DNA of 64,000 nt from Luscinia megarhynchos (lineage: Eukaryota > Chordata > Aves > Passeriformes > Turdidae): positions 4,307,290 to 4,371,289 of the forward strand of contig CM067589.1 of the NCBI GenBank assembly GCA_034336665.1. Direction: 5' to 3'. Shown piece after piece: positions 23,374 to 35,090 of the stretch. Each line of letters opens with the position of its first letter. Position 1 is the stretch's first letter. The notes beneath the pieces were generated by a model. The model had not been told where the DNA came from and made no database searches. It saw only the letters and a program-made list of their open reading frames with translations. The translations under genes were made by a program, and so were the position numbers.

Positions 23374-23829
23374 ACCTGCTGCCAACATCCTTGGGCAGGA
23401 ACCTCCACGACCTCCAAATACGTTTCTGTGCTGAAGATGGATCTTTGGAAAAATGAATTTATGCCCTTGATTTTCTTCTGTTTTCTTTTATTCTCTTCCC
23501 TTCTCTTCCTTTCTCATCAGCATCACCCAAAGCCAGTCCAGTGGGACCTTTTTTCTTCACCCCGTCCCTCTGCAGACCAAGCAAATGGACACCCCCACTG
23601 CACCCCTGTGGCTGCTCCTGGTGTCCTCCTTCAGCTACCTCCTGTCCTTCCTGATACTCAATAAAGCTCTTTTGCATCCAAACCTGGCCCTCAGCTTTCT
23701 CCTTCGTTGTGTGGGAACTCTTCCATTCAGTTCAGGGCAAAAGGTGCAGGAAGCTGAGGTTAGACAATCTGTGGTGGATTTTACTTTATGCCTTTTCTGC
23801 CGGAGTTCGCAAACACATCCCTAGTTTTC

Positions 23830-24420
23830 CGGAAATAGGGAGTATACAGAGATGATGTTCAAAAGTCACTCATGTGGGAATGGGAAGTAGCAATGCCTGG
23901 GGAGAGTCCACGACGTTCTCTCTGCAAACACCTCCCTCACATTAGTCTTCTTCTACTCAGCTTCTAACTCCAGAGGCAGTGTGGAGGCACAAGGCCAGAT
24001 TGAGTCCCTGCCTCTTCCCTGGAGGGAAAGCTCTTAAGCCAAAATGCTCACACCTCTCCTCCGGGGGAAAGAAAACTTGGGCGATCTCCTCCCTTGGTCA
24101 TTGTAAGAGATAAATCTCTTCCACAGTGACGCTCATTTCCATATAAATACTCTGTACCCCATTGGCCCTTCCACTTTGCTCCACCCCAGTAACCTCAGCT
24201 CATTGACCCTGTTGCTCTGCCCAGCCCCCTGCCATTCCTATGTAATCCCGGCTCCATCAAAGGCATTTGGCAGTTTCTCTGTCTCTGTAAACCTTTGTGA
24301 GAGAAGAATAAAAGATCTCCATGAGATCTCCGCAGGCATACTCCCATCCTTTTCTCCTGTGGCTCCAAAAGGTCTCTCACAAGAGAGCTGAAATCACTCA
24401 GGCAAAGGCAGACCTGCCTG
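23830..24420 (+). repeat. LTR-like spacer module, copy 3
   Basis: TATAAATA 24142-24149 and AATAAA 24307-24312. It is the best-preserved copy. The LTR interpretation rests only on this promoter to poly(A) spacing. Confidence 0.45.
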
Positions 24421-24719
24421 TGCGCTTTGGGGTTGTCCTTCTAAGACAGTTCCCTAGGAAGGTCGCAGCACTCTGCCACTGGAACAGGGCGTGGCTGAGG
24501 GTTTTCACAGGATCAAATGAGCATGAGAAGAGAACCAAAACCATGCTCCCACCCTGTTGGAGGCTGTCACTCATTCCCCTTCTGGCTCTGGGACAGGAGC
24601 AGCTCTCCCATCTTCCGGCCTCCACCTCCCAGACAGGAACAAACACTTTTCTCCACACACTCCATTCTGTTTGACAGAAACCATTTCCCATAGCTCATGA
24701 CTCACAACAAAGGCCAGTG

Positions 24720-25400
24720 TGGCCACAGGACTCCCCCATGTCCTCAGAGCCACCAGAACGCTGTAACCGCAAAGCCTCCCTGTGCGGCAGGAACACGGAC
24801 CCTGGGAAACAGCTGAGTGCCCCAAGGCTGCCTGGAGGTGGCATCAAGGGCATGGCCTGGCTTTGGGATTATCCTTGGGGAGCCGCGAGTGCCGTGGCCC
24901 TCTCCAAGCTGCTGCAGAGGAGGAACTGGGGGCTGAGTGTGTGTGAGTGGCTGGCACTGCTGGGCAGGGGAGTCCCTGCGGGCCCTGCCAGGGCTGGGCT
25001 GAGCCGTCAGCTCAGGCACAGCTGTGCACACAGAGCCAGGGGCACTGAGACATTGCCAGCCTGCCCAGGTGCGCCCAGAGATGAAGGCAGACGCACAGAG
25101 CCCGGCACACGTGCACAGGCTCACGGCCAGGGGGGCTGCACACAAGTGCTCTGCCCTGAGCACAAGCATCCCCGGCCAGGCCAGAGGCTCTCAGGGGCTC
25201 TTCCCACCAGGCCACAAGCACAGGCGTGTGCAGATACTCGCACACACTGGGGCACAGCCACACTGCCACACACATCACTGCACATGGCTGAGCACACGGG
25301 CCACAGGCCATAGCAAGGCATGGGCCTGAGGAGATGCTGGGGAGCTCTCGTCCAGGCAAAGCAGGACACATGCTCAGGCAGCAGTGCTGCACGATTCCCA
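24720..25400 (+). repeat. GC-rich conserved block, copy 1
   Basis: About 0.7 kb, GC-rich, nearly invariant against copies at 29745-30452 (-), 40595-41270 (-) and 57360-58040 (+). Overlapping frames are open on both strands simply from base composition. Its usual place is 0.5-1.2 kb upstream of an A gene. Confidence 0.7.
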
Positions 25401-25871
25401 CTGTGGGTGCAGGCTGATGAGGAGGAGAAAGAGGGCTCATTAAGAAGACAAGGCACATGGTGGACCTGATAGGTGTTGAGGAAAAGAATGCAAGGGCTGA
25501 GAGCAGATGAGGCACTTCAGGTCAGCAGGAATTACAAAAAATACGGCAGCATTATAAATCTCCACCACAGTGCCCCAGGCTGGCATCAGCAGCCATGTTT
25601 TCCATTCCTTCTGTGTTTAGTTCATATCCCTTTCCCACACTGACACATTCTCGTCCCCAAAAAACCTAGAATCTCCCATAACAGGACACAGATATGAATT
25701 GTCCTTGAGGAAACGGGAATGATGTAAGCCATCAAATGCAAAGTCATGGTATAAGGAAAAACCAACTCATGCCATACCATTCCCAGTAATGTTTTCATTC
25801 ATTTGGGATCATGCAGGAATATCATCATTCATGCAGCACGAGCTGTGGGCCCTAAGGCACTGTGGGGCCAG

Positions 25872-25938
25872 GATAAAAGGCAGCCTAACTGGTGGCTCTG
25901 TCAACCACTTCTGTCACCGACTTCTCCTTGGGAACCAG
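25872..25938 (+). promoter_or_regulatory. Core promoter and exon 1 of gene 8 (class A)
   Basis: GATAAAA 25872-25878, donor GTGAGT after 25938, paired TCATGCAG boxes 25809-25816 and 25829-25836. Confidence 0.8.
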
Positions 25939-26327
25939 GTGAGTTGCAATCCCCTTTCTGCTCCTCTCTCTCTAGAACAGCATAGTGCTTTCCAGCTCTT
26001 CTCCCTGCCCCTTGTTCTTCTGGGAATGTTCTGCCATGGTGGTGGAGTGGGCAGAGGGGAGACCGTGTGTTGTGGCCAGAGGCTGGGGCTCGGCTGAGGT
26101 GCTGATTTTCATGGAGCCCAGGCAGGAGCATGGATGAGCCTGGCTGAGCTGGGAAGGAGTGTGCTGGGCTCAGGCAAAGGATGCCCAGTTTGGGCCTGCA
26201 CAGCCTGGAGCTGGGCAGGCAGCAGGGCCTTGTGTGGTTTGGGGTGCCTTGCGGGCTGTGTCTGAGGTGTGCGTGTGCTCTGCTTGCTCCCTGCCCTGTG
26301 TGCCAGCTGCAGCGCCAGGCTCCAGAC

Positions 26328-26654
26328 ATGTCCTGCCCTGAGAAGTGCCAGCAGTGCCAGCCCTGCAACCCTTGCTGCCAGCCCTGCGGCCCCTGCCCGC
26401 TGGCCAACAGCTGCAATGAGTGCTGTGTCAGGCAGTGCCAGAGCTCCCACGTGGCCATCCAGCCGCCTGCTGTGCTGGTGACCCTGCCCGGCCCCATCCT
26501 CAGCTCCTTCCCACAGAACACCGTGGTGGGATCCTCCACCTCCGCTGCCGTTGGCAGCATCCTCAGCTCTGAGGGAGTGCCCATCAGCTCCGGGGGCTTT
26601 GACATCTCCTGCATCACCCGCGGTTATGGTGAAAGATGTTGTCGTCCCTGCTAA
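26328..26654 (+). CDS. Gene 8: feather-type beta-keratin, class A (108 aa)
   Basis: Exact class A consensus, identical in protein to genes 2, 11 and 18. Exon 2 starts 26307, intron 25939-26306, poly(A) signal 26951-26956. Followed in tandem by the broken class C gene 9. The pair corresponds to genes 16-17. Confidence 0.95.
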   Translation: MSCPEKCQQCQPCNPCCQPCGPCPLANSCNECCVRQCQSSHVAIQPPAVLVTLPGPILSSFPQNTVVGSSTSAAVGSILSSEGVPISSGGFDISCITRGYGERCCRPC

Positions 26655-26956
26655 AGATGCTGCCACCAACATCCTTGGGCAAGAACCTCCAAAATCTCAG
26701 AGCCCACTGCTGGAATGAAGATGGAACTTTAAGGCATTGGATTTGGACCTTCAGACTGTTGTTTCCTTCTACTCTTTCTCCTCTCATTTATCTCTTCCAT
26801 TCTTTTCCTGTCCTCACCACTCAATGCCAGCCTATTTGGACCTGTTCTTGTTCATGTCTTGGCAGGCCAGGACATTAGACATCCCCACTGCTTTTTAGTG
26901 GCTGCTCCTGGTGCCGTCTATGTGAGCCTCCTCTTTTTCTTCTTTCACTCAATAAA

Positions 26957-27952
26957 GTTGCTTTTGCATTCAAAACTCAGCCTCAGATTTCTCCTTGTTT
27001 TTGTGACAACTCTTCAACTTAGCTCATTAGAAAAGGTGTGGAGGAAAGGAAGGATTGCAAGCACTGAAATACAAATTTCTTTGTTCCCTTTCCCTTGGAG
27101 CTGACAAAGATATCCCTCTCTGTGAGGGTGATTAGGCATGGTCATAAAGTTTCAAGAATGGTGTTTTGATTCTTCAACCCTGCAATCCTGTAGACCTGGT
27201 TGGATACAGCTTTGGGAAAACTGGTTCAGTCTGGTGGCATTACTGCCCATCTGTTTAGGGCACGAGGAGTGGAATGAAAGGGTCTTGAAGTGACATTCCA
27301 GCCCATTTCTAATGAAATCCACTTTCACAGTGGTAGTAGCAGTGTGACAAATGTGCTCAGTGTTGGGCAATGCTGAGTCTTCTTGGGACACACTTAGAGC
27401 TGACTCAGCCCACACATAGCCCTCTTCTCTTAGTGTCCATTCCTGCCGCCTTATTTCCAAAGTCTGCCTTTGTCAGCAACCACAACACATGAGGAAGCCC
27501 TGCTTCCTAGGGAATTGCCAGCCATGACTTCCTGTGAGCAGTAAAGCATAAATATTTTTTTTCCCAGTTTCCTTCCTCATGCACAGTGAGGGAGAGATGG
27601 GCAGTATACAAGAATAAGAAGAGGGATGCCCAGACAACTTTGCCACAAACGTGCCCACAGGAATGACACAGCTTCATGTGCCTGCATGGAATGCATCCAG
27701 ACCATGATCTGAGCATTCTGCCTCCTCTGACGTGTTCATATCCTGGAAATGTTTAGGGCATCTCATCCTGGCGCTTACAAAAGTCTTTAGCTCGGAATGC
27801 ACATGGCAGAAGCCAGGAAGGAGAGACCACAATGCAGGAAACCAGGACACAGCCCCTACCATTAGATGGGATAGTCCACATTTGACAGGAGCTGGTCACA
27901 AAATTATGACTTCCACTAAAATGCCTCTGGGCCTGAGGCAATGCAGGAGTGC
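26957..27952 (+). other. Spacer between genes 8 and 9
   Basis: A-gene 3' flank with CR1 relic, then class C 5' flank. Near-identical to 54.82-55.81 kb. No gene. Confidence 0.6.
27115..27292 (+). mobile_element. CR1-type LINE relic downstream of gene 8
   Basis: Degraded CR1 3' segment (CTGGTTCAGTCTGGTGGCAT; GGGTCTTGAAG), sense to the gene, matching the copy at 54.98 kb. Confidence 0.6.
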
Positions 27953-28019
27953 TATAAAAGGCAGCCCAAGTCTCTGTGCTCTCATCCACTTCTCTCACCT
28001 CCTCCTCCTCTGGAATCAG
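27953..28019 (+). promoter_or_regulatory. Core promoter and exon 1 of gene 9
   Basis: TATAAAA 27953-27959, exon 1 ends GGAATCAG before GTGAGT. Intact despite the damaged CDS, so transcription may persist. Confidence 0.8.
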
Positions 28020-28264
28020 GTGAGTGGGAAGCCTCCTTCTCCTTCTCCAGGGCTGGGAGTGGCTTGTCCAGACAGTGGCTTGTGCAGACAGAGAGAGGCT
28101 GGGACTTGGCTCAGGTGGCTCCTGGGCTTTGAGCTTTGAGCAGTGCAATATGTGCCAGTAGGTGTCTTGGCTGCAGAGTGTTTGGGTGAACTGCTGCTCC
28201 TCATGTGTCCTCACTTTCTGCTTCTCCCTGCCCTCACTGCCAGGTGCACCTGTGACCCCGAGCC

Positions 28265-28574
28265 ATGTCGTGCTGCCAGCCCTGCAACCCTTGCTGCCAG
28301 CCCTGCGGCCCCCTGCCCGCTGGCCAACAGCTGCAATGAGTGCTGTGTCAGGCAGTGCCAGAGCTCCCACGTGGCCATCCAGCCGCCTGCTGTGCTGGTG
28401 ACCCTGCCCGGCCCCATCCTCAGCTCCTTCCCACAGAACACCGTGGTGGGATCCTCCACCTCTGCTGCTGTTGGCAGCATCCTCAGCTGTAGCGGAGTGC
28501 CCATCAGCTCCGGGGGCTTTGACATCTCCTGCCTCACCAACTGCTATGGCAGCAGATGTTGTCCCCCCTGCTAA
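28265..28574 (+). pseudogene. Gene 9: class C beta-keratin with +1 frameshift
   Basis: The start [11 protein letters not shown] and the end [10 protein letters not shown] are those of class C, but the C run at 28309-28313 has five bases where every other copy has four. The frame therefore shifts after GGC CCC and stops at TGA 28337-28339, leaving 24 codons and losing the beta core. The rest of the coding sequence would be open in the other frame to TAA 28572-28574. It also carries GS for GN and S for G around the ILSC segment and CLTN for CITN, changes seen in no other class C copy. The intron (28020-28243) is only 224 bp against 312-319 in genes 1 and 17. Exon 2 start 28244, poly(A) signal 28861-28866. 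A one-base homopolymer error in the assembly could produce the same picture. Confidence 0.85.
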
Positions 28575-28866
28575 ACCTGCTGCCAACATCCTTGGGCAAG
28601 AACCTCCATGATCTCACAACATGGTGCTGCACTGAAGATGGATCTTTGGAACAATGGATTTCTGCCCTTGTTTTTCTTTTTTTATCTTCCATTCTCTTCC
28701 CTTTTTTTCCTTTCCTCTTAGCACCACCTAATGCCAGCCCCGTGGGTCCTGTTTGCTTCTCTCCCTCTCTCTGTAGGCCAGGCAAATGGACACCCTCACT
28801 GCAACCCTGTGGCTGCTCCTGGTGTCCTCTTTCAGCTACCTCCTTTTCCTCCTAAAGTTCAATAAA

Positions 28867-31752
28867 GTCGTTTTGCATCCAGTCCTGTCGCTCCACTTTC
28901 TCCTTCTTTGTGTGCGAACTCCTCCATTCAGATCAGGTTTAAAGGTGAAACAAGCCTAGGATGGACACTTCATGCTGGATTCGACTTTGTGCCTTTTCCA
29001 TTGGAGCTCACAAATACATCCCTGGTCTGCTGGGTTTGCATTAATTGGCACCTAAAGACACCAATCACGGAAGTTTTCTCATTGAGAGCTTCCAGTGCGA
29101 GTTAATGGAACCAACTGAAGGCTAAGTTTGTTGTTAACAACCTGAGGAACCAGTTGGAAGATTTGGTCTGCCTAAGAGAATGCACATCTTGAAGTGAGCA
29201 AACCCAGGCAAGGTCTCTTTTCTCTTCCAGCAGGAGTGCAGGTAACGGGGCCTGGCCTGGCTCCACTGCAGGCCTGGCAGGACAGGGCTGGGCCCTGTGT
29301 GGGAAGCTGGCATGTCCGACGGGAGGAGGGGTGGCCGTCGGCTGTGGGTGCTCTAGCTGGGCCCAGGGAGGCTGGCTGAGGTCCACCTGTTCCTCCCACC
29401 CTTTCCAGAGCAGCCGCTGCTGTTTCAGTATGAGGCCAGCCCTTCCCATCACAGCCCGAGTGTCTTGAGATCCTGGCACAGCTCCAGCATGGCCTGGCCA
29501 CAGCCTGATCATTTCCCGTGTCAGATTTTAACCCTTCCAATTCTCAAATAAATCTCACAGAACTTCAATCCGCTTTTGAGGGAGGGAAAAAAAGCCAGAG
29601 AAGATAGACCAAAGTCAGTAAAGAAGAAGTCAGGTTCTTGACAGAAAAAGAATTAGAAGACGTTATGAACTTGGGCAAAAAACCCATTAGCCAGCTATGG
29701 GGATGACAGTACTACACCAAAAATTCCTAGACACTTTGGGAAAAGACGAGAGCTCTCCAGCATCTTCCCAGTCCCATGCCTTGCTATGGCCTGTGGCCCG
29801 TGTGCTCAGCCATGTGCAGTGATGTGTGTGGCAGTGTGGCTGTGCCCCAGTGTGTGCGAGTATCTGCACACGCCTGTGCTTGTGGCCTGGTGGGAAGAGC
29901 CCCTGAGAGCCTCTGGCCTGGCCGGGGATGCTTGTGCTCAGGGCAGAGCACTTGTGTGCAACCCCCCTGGCCGTGAGCCTGTGCACGTGTGCCGGGCTCT
30001 GTGCGTCTGCCTTCATCTCTGGGCGCACCTGGGCAGGCTGGCAATGTCTCAGTGCCCCTGGCTCTGTGTGCACAGCTGTGCCTGAGCTGACGGCTCAGCC
30101 CAGCCCTGGCAGGGCCCGCAGGGACTCCCCTGCCCAGCAGTGCCAGCCACTCACACACACTCAGCCCCCAGTTCCTCCTCTGCAGCAGCCTGGAGAGGGC
30201 CACGGCACTCGCGGCTCCCCAAGGACAATCCCAAAGCCAGGCCATGCCCTTGATGCCACCTCCAGGCAGCCTTGGGGCACTCAGCTGTTTCCCAGGATCC
30301 GTGCTCCTGCCTCACGGGGAGGCTTTGAGGTTACAGCGTTCTGGTGGCTCTGAGGACATGGGGGAGTCCTGTGGCCACACTGGCCTTTATTCTGAGCCAT
30401 GAGCTATGGGAAATGGTTTCTGTCAGACAAAATGAGTCGTGTGGAGAAAAGCGTTTTACTATGTAAAACCTAGGAGATAGATATAGGGACAGAAAAAGGA
30501 CAGTAGAAGAGAACAGCATTTTATTCTGAAAAGGACAGTATCACAGACGAGCACCACCTTTTATATAGATTTAAAGGATGTAACTTGGACAAACACCAGT
30601 CATGCAAAAGGCAAGCAGGATACCCTCTCAGCTCTGCAAGGCTGACAAAGCAGAAGTTCTGCTAGACAATGATATTGAGCTTGCTCAAATGTGGCAATTG
30701 AGGACCAGGTACCTAGGAAGGACATCAGCACTGAGGAGAGATCGTTAAGAAGCATAGAAGGATAACTGATAAGGATGGCAACTATGTAAAATAACGTCGA
30801 CTTGGGCTAACGAATGGATATGTAATCAGGGGGTAGGATAAAAAATCTCTTTACCTGAATGCCCAGTGCACTCAGTTAGAGGATGGATTCCCCAAATGCC
30901 CAAAGATGCAATGAAGAATTCCTGCATTCTTGCACTCAAAAAGGTGTTCTAATTTTCCTGTCTGGCTGATTGAGAATGAATTTTGGCCACTGAGATGGGA
31001 CAATCTACTTCATCTCCTGTGCATCTGGCAGATCTCTGCAATGCAATGGGACTTTCTTGGGGAAAACCACAGACCCACGGACCAGTCTGTGACAGAAGGT
31101 GCCATGTGATAACAAGACCTTCTTTTGGCAATCCTGCCTGTATACGATGTGTGCTCTTGTGGTGCTGGCCATGAGTTTTTTGGCATTCGGGAATCTGATA
31201 TTTGACTTGGCTTGATCAATTCATAATAGTTTTATGTTTGTATTTCTATCAATATGGTAATAGTTTTGGTCTAGTATTTGCAAATATATAGTGGACAATC
31301 TAAAGTGGGCATGGTATAAAAATCCCACTTGGTTGCATTTTTTGACATTGGAGGAAGTTTGGTGGTTTCTGCATGAACCAGCAAAGGCTTCCATGGAAAA
31401 GTTGTTCTGAATGAGCTCTTTTTTATGTCTGATACCAATACTAACCCTGAAACCCCTCAGTCCTGCCTGTCAGGGGAGAAACTGAGCTGAAAACTAACTG
31501 TGAGGGCAGAGTTGGAAGGGAGGAGGCTTTGGGCTATCCAGGCCTTGCTGTTCTCCATTCCCTGCCATCTTCGACTGACAGTCATTTAGAGTAGCCAAGG
31601 ATGTGTTTACCAGCTTCCACAGAAAGGGCAAAAAGTAAAATCCACCGAGAATTGTCCACCCTTGGCTTCCTCCATCTTTTGCCCTGCGCTCAGTTCAAGA
31701 GCTCCCACAGAAGAAAGAATAAAACAGAGGCCATGTTTGGATGCCAAATTAC
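28867..31752. other. Spacer between convergent genes 9 and 10
   Basis: Class C 3' flank to about 29.1 kb, then about 0.6 kb found nowhere else in the window (29.1-29.74 kb, one AATAAA near 29548, no gene seen). After that come the GC-rich block on the minus strand, a sharp junction at about 30457, and the 3' flank of gene 10. Confidence 0.55.
29745..30452 (-). repeat. GC-rich conserved block, copy 2 (orphan)
   Basis: Minus-strand copy of the block at 24.72 kb. Unlike copies 1 and 4 it is not upstream of an A gene: it sits between two convergent 3' ends. Confidence 0.7.
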
Positions 31753-32054
31753 TTTATTGAGTGCAAGGAGAAAAAGACAGAAGCTCACAAAGGGAAGCAG
31801 AGGCAGGCACTAGGATACAGTGAGTGTGTCTGTCAGCTGGGCCTGTAGACGGAGGCAAGGAGAGAAGCCAGCAGGTCCCACTAGGCTGACATTGGGTAGG
31901 GCTGACAGGAAGGGAAGGGAAGAGAAATGGAAAACAGTGGTAGAAACAAACAGGAAGCTAAAGGCATAAAAGTAATGTTCCAAATATCCATTTTCATTCC
32001 AGCAGCGTGCTCTGAGTTGGTGGAGGTTCTTGCCCAAGTATGCTGCCCAACGAT

Positions 32055-32351
32055 TTAGCAGGGGGGACAACATCTGCTGCCATAGCAGTTGGTGATGCAG
32101 GAGATGTCAAAGCCCCCGGAGCTGATGGGCACTCCGCCACAGCTGAGGATGTTGCCAACAGCAGCAGAGGTGGAGGATCCCACCACGGTGTTCTGTGGGA
32201 AGGAGCTGAGGATGGGGCCGGGCAGGGTCACCAGCACAACAGGCGGCTCAATGGCCACGTGGGAGCTCTGGCACTGCCTGACACAGCACTCATTGCAGCT
32301 GTTGGCCAGCGGGCAGGGGCCGCAGGGCTGGCAGCAAGGGTTGCAGGACAT
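32055..32351 (-). CDS. Gene 10: feather-type beta-keratin, class B (98 aa)
   Basis: B consensus except A38V (EPPVVL), shared with genes 3 and 19. The tail is the standard RCCPPC, unlike gene 3. Exon 2 start 32372, intron 32373-32691, poly(A) signal 31753-31758 (minus). Convergent with gene 9, divergent from gene 11. Confidence 0.95.
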   Translation of the reverse strand: MSCNPCCQPCGPCPLANSCNECCVRQCQSSHVAIEPPVVLVTLPGPILSSFPQNTVVGSSTSAAVGNILSCGGVPISSGGFDISCITNCYGSRCCPPC

Positions 32352-32691
32352 GGCTCGGGGTCACAGGAGCACCTAGGAGAGAAGGAAGGGAGAAGGAGAA
32401 AGTGAGGACAAATGAGGAGCAGCACTGCACCCAAGAACCCTGCAGCCAAGGCACCTGCTGGCCCACACTGCACTGCCCTGCTCAAAGCCCAGGAGCCACC
32501 TGAGCCTAGTCCCAGCCTCTCTCTGTCTGCACAAGACCTTCTCTCCCCCTCCCTCTCCCAGCACAAGCAGCTCCCAACTCTGGGCTATGACAGCCCCTGT
32601 CAGCTGAGACCTACAGCAAGGAAAGAGCTGGTCTTGAAGCAGGAGGGGAGGCGGGGGGGAAGAGGAGGAGGAGAAAAGGTTTCACACTCAC

Positions 32692-32758
32692 CTGATTCCT
32701 GAGGAGAAGGAGGTGAGAGAAGTGGATGAGAGCACAGAGACTTGGGCTGCCTTTTATA
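32692..32758 (-). promoter_or_regulatory. Core promoter and exon 1 of gene 10 (class B)
   Basis: TATAAAA on minus strand 32752-32758. Exon 1 ends GGAATCAG before GTGAGT. Confidence 0.85.
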
Positions 32759-33579
32759 GCACTCCTGCACTGCCTCAGGCCCAGAGGCACCTTAGTGGAA
32801 GCCATAATTTTGTGACCAGCTCATGTCAAATATGCACCATCCCATCTATATGGTAGGGTCTGTGTCCTGGTTTCCTGCACTGTGTCCTCTATTTCCTGGC
32901 TCTGCATTCCTATCTGAAGACTTCTGTAAGTGTCGGGAGGAGAGCCCCAAGAATTTTCAGGATAGAAACACGTCAGAAGACACACAAAGCTCGAATTATG
33001 GTCTGGTGGCATTCCATGCAGGCATGAGATGCGTCTTGATTTTTCCCTACTGGTTCAGCCTTCGGTCAACAGCCCATGCCCTTTTGCCCACCTCCTTCCT
33101 GCTCTTCCCGACTTGTGTTTTACTTTTCTCCAGGAGCCACAGCAAGGACACTTCCCCCAGAATAGTGCTGCCCTACCTCTCTCGTGCTCCAGCCACATGC
33201 TGGTCTTTCTCACCACGTTCTTACTGACAATCCTTGGTTGTAATTACCAGCTCTGCTGAGTTTACCCTAGCTGGATGGCCAGCACCCTCCAGCCTCTCGA
33301 TCACTCTCCCTTCTGAGGTGAACAAGGAAGAAAATATAAGAAGGAAAACAACTAGAATATTAAAATTCGAGTGTTTGCTAAAATATAATCTGAAGACTGT
33401 GCATACACTAGGGAACTGGAAAAAAAGCAACCCTTTTTTTTTCTCTTCTCCAATCAGAAAGTTCTATCAGACCACTTCCAAAGAAGCAGGGCTTGAGCAC
33501 ATGTAGTGGTGTTCCTTGAAGGCAAACATTTCAAATAAGAAATGCCAAGCTTTCTTTCATCTTTCGGTTTCTGTTGTGT

Positions 33580-33990
33580 GTAAGTTCATGTCATAAGGCA
33601 TGGAATATTCCTTTTACTAGATTTGGGTCAACTGTCTGATGCACTCTCTGGATCTTGCCATCCCCCAGCTCCTGATGGGGAAGGGAGTGTTGAGAGACAG
33701 CGCTGATGCTGTGTGAACCCTGCTCAGCAGGAGCCAAAGGACTGAGTGTTACCGAGACCTTTGTAACACCCAGCACAGAGCACAGCCCTGCCGGGGCTGC
33801 TGTGGGGAACATGAACTGCATGTCAGGCAGACCCAACACAGCCACAAGCCCTGGCTGGCTCCGGGGGCATCCAGCTCTCTGTGTTTGAGACATCCCCATC
33901 AGCCCTTATGTCCTAGGCGTGTCCACTGGCATGGGACACAGTGTCTTCCTGTCCAGGCCAATGCTACCACTCACACTGCTGCTGAGTGAG
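33580..33990 (-). repeat. Five-copy spacer block, copy 3
   Basis: Minus-strand copy. The 93-codon frame missing from copy 1 is open here and extended by nine codons. Confidence 0.6.
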
Positions 33991-34263
33991 GTGAGGACCA
34001 AGACTTTGCAACAAATGAGGGGATGGACCTGAACGTGTCGGGCTATGGATGTTGACTTGCTCTGAGTGGTAGCACAGATATTCTGAGTGGCACCAGGACA
34101 GTCAAGAGCTTTGACTCCTTGGGAGAAGAAGCCAACACCAATCTTCATGCTACCTCCTTCCAGGCAGTGGCAGAGATTGATACAGTCTGCAATAACCCTT
34201 ACAGGTAGTGTTAGACAGTTGTGGTATGGCAAACAGATCCAAATCCCTCCATAATGGAGGCAT

Positions 34264-35090
34264 TTAATCCGATGTGATTTGGAAAAAGAGAGTGCGCTGG
34301 GTGAGAGCTGCCAAAGAGGAAAAGCTATAGTGGGACACCTGAGTGAGGCAACTCTCTGCAGCCTGGCATGGGAATGGATGGAAATCTGTCCCTTTGGGGA
34401 TTGACACTTCCCTGACACAAGGCTGAGTCACCTTTACAGACAGCTCAGAAGATGTTTCTTTAGGCAAAACACTTTGATCCCTTTCTGAAGAAGTAGACAA
34501 AGGTACTCGGAATGGCCTATCTTCCTCATACCATGCAGAGACCAATTGACTCTCCACACGGAGCAGTGACTGGGCATGGCCCTTCTGATGCAGAAGCAAA
34601 GACTCTCCAACTAGTTAAAGTTAGAAAGTGGTATGTTTATTATGACACTGGCACACCTGGGAGAAATCTCCTACAGGGATGTGCAAAATACACGAGGCTC
34701 TTGCCTTTTATCCACCAAAGTCTCTCACATTCATATAATTACCCAATACACCTACACATATGCATTACCTAACCCCACCTACTCCCTCTTTGTATTAAAA
34801 TTAGCTCTAAGCCCTTTTATTCTTGCGCAATTCTTTCCTTCAAATGGGTCAGTGGGTGTTTGAAATGGGTCAGTGGTCTTCTAAGATGAAGTCAGGGAGT
34901 CTTCCTCATTTTCAACTTTTCACCTTTGTCCTGTTGCCAGCCTCTCTGGCCCCATGGCCATAGTTCAAGCACCCCAGCCTGGTTCCGGCTTCTTTCAGGG
35001 CCCAGGTGCTGTTACGGTTTCTTCATTTTAACAATATCCCATCTACCCATCCTGAAACAACAAAGTCAGGCATGTGATACATTGTCTTAG
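34264..35090 (-). mobile_element. LTR-like element in U2 (tentative)
   Basis: Counterpart of 12.29-13.12 kb. It carries the single, empty TATGT site (plus-strand ACATA, about 34757-34761) at which the solo LTR of the right arm is inserted. Confidence 0.4.

Larger units (their letters stand above)
23666..25871 (+). other. Spacer between genes 7 and 8
   Basis: In order: B-gene 3' flank, LTR-like module, GC-rich block, A-gene 5' flank. The reverse complement of much of this region forms the spacer at the palindrome centre (40.06-41.98 kb). No gene. Confidence 0.6.

Noticed and set aside
24717..25313. 198-codon frame, and 139-171 codon frames on both strands, in the GC-rich block
   Set aside because: Several frames are open at once on both strands, start and end differ between copies, and composition alone explains them. 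I treat the block as non-coding.
27753..28589. 278-codon minus-strand frame across gene 9
   Set aside because: It is antisense to the frameshifted keratin; its length results from the same extra base and the short intron joining two unrelated open stretches.
29210..29245. Possible tiny exon (acceptor CTCTTCCAG, 11 bases, then GTAACG) in the unique 29.1-29.7 kb segment
   Set aside because: Isolated splice-like signals with no coding continuity or promoter.
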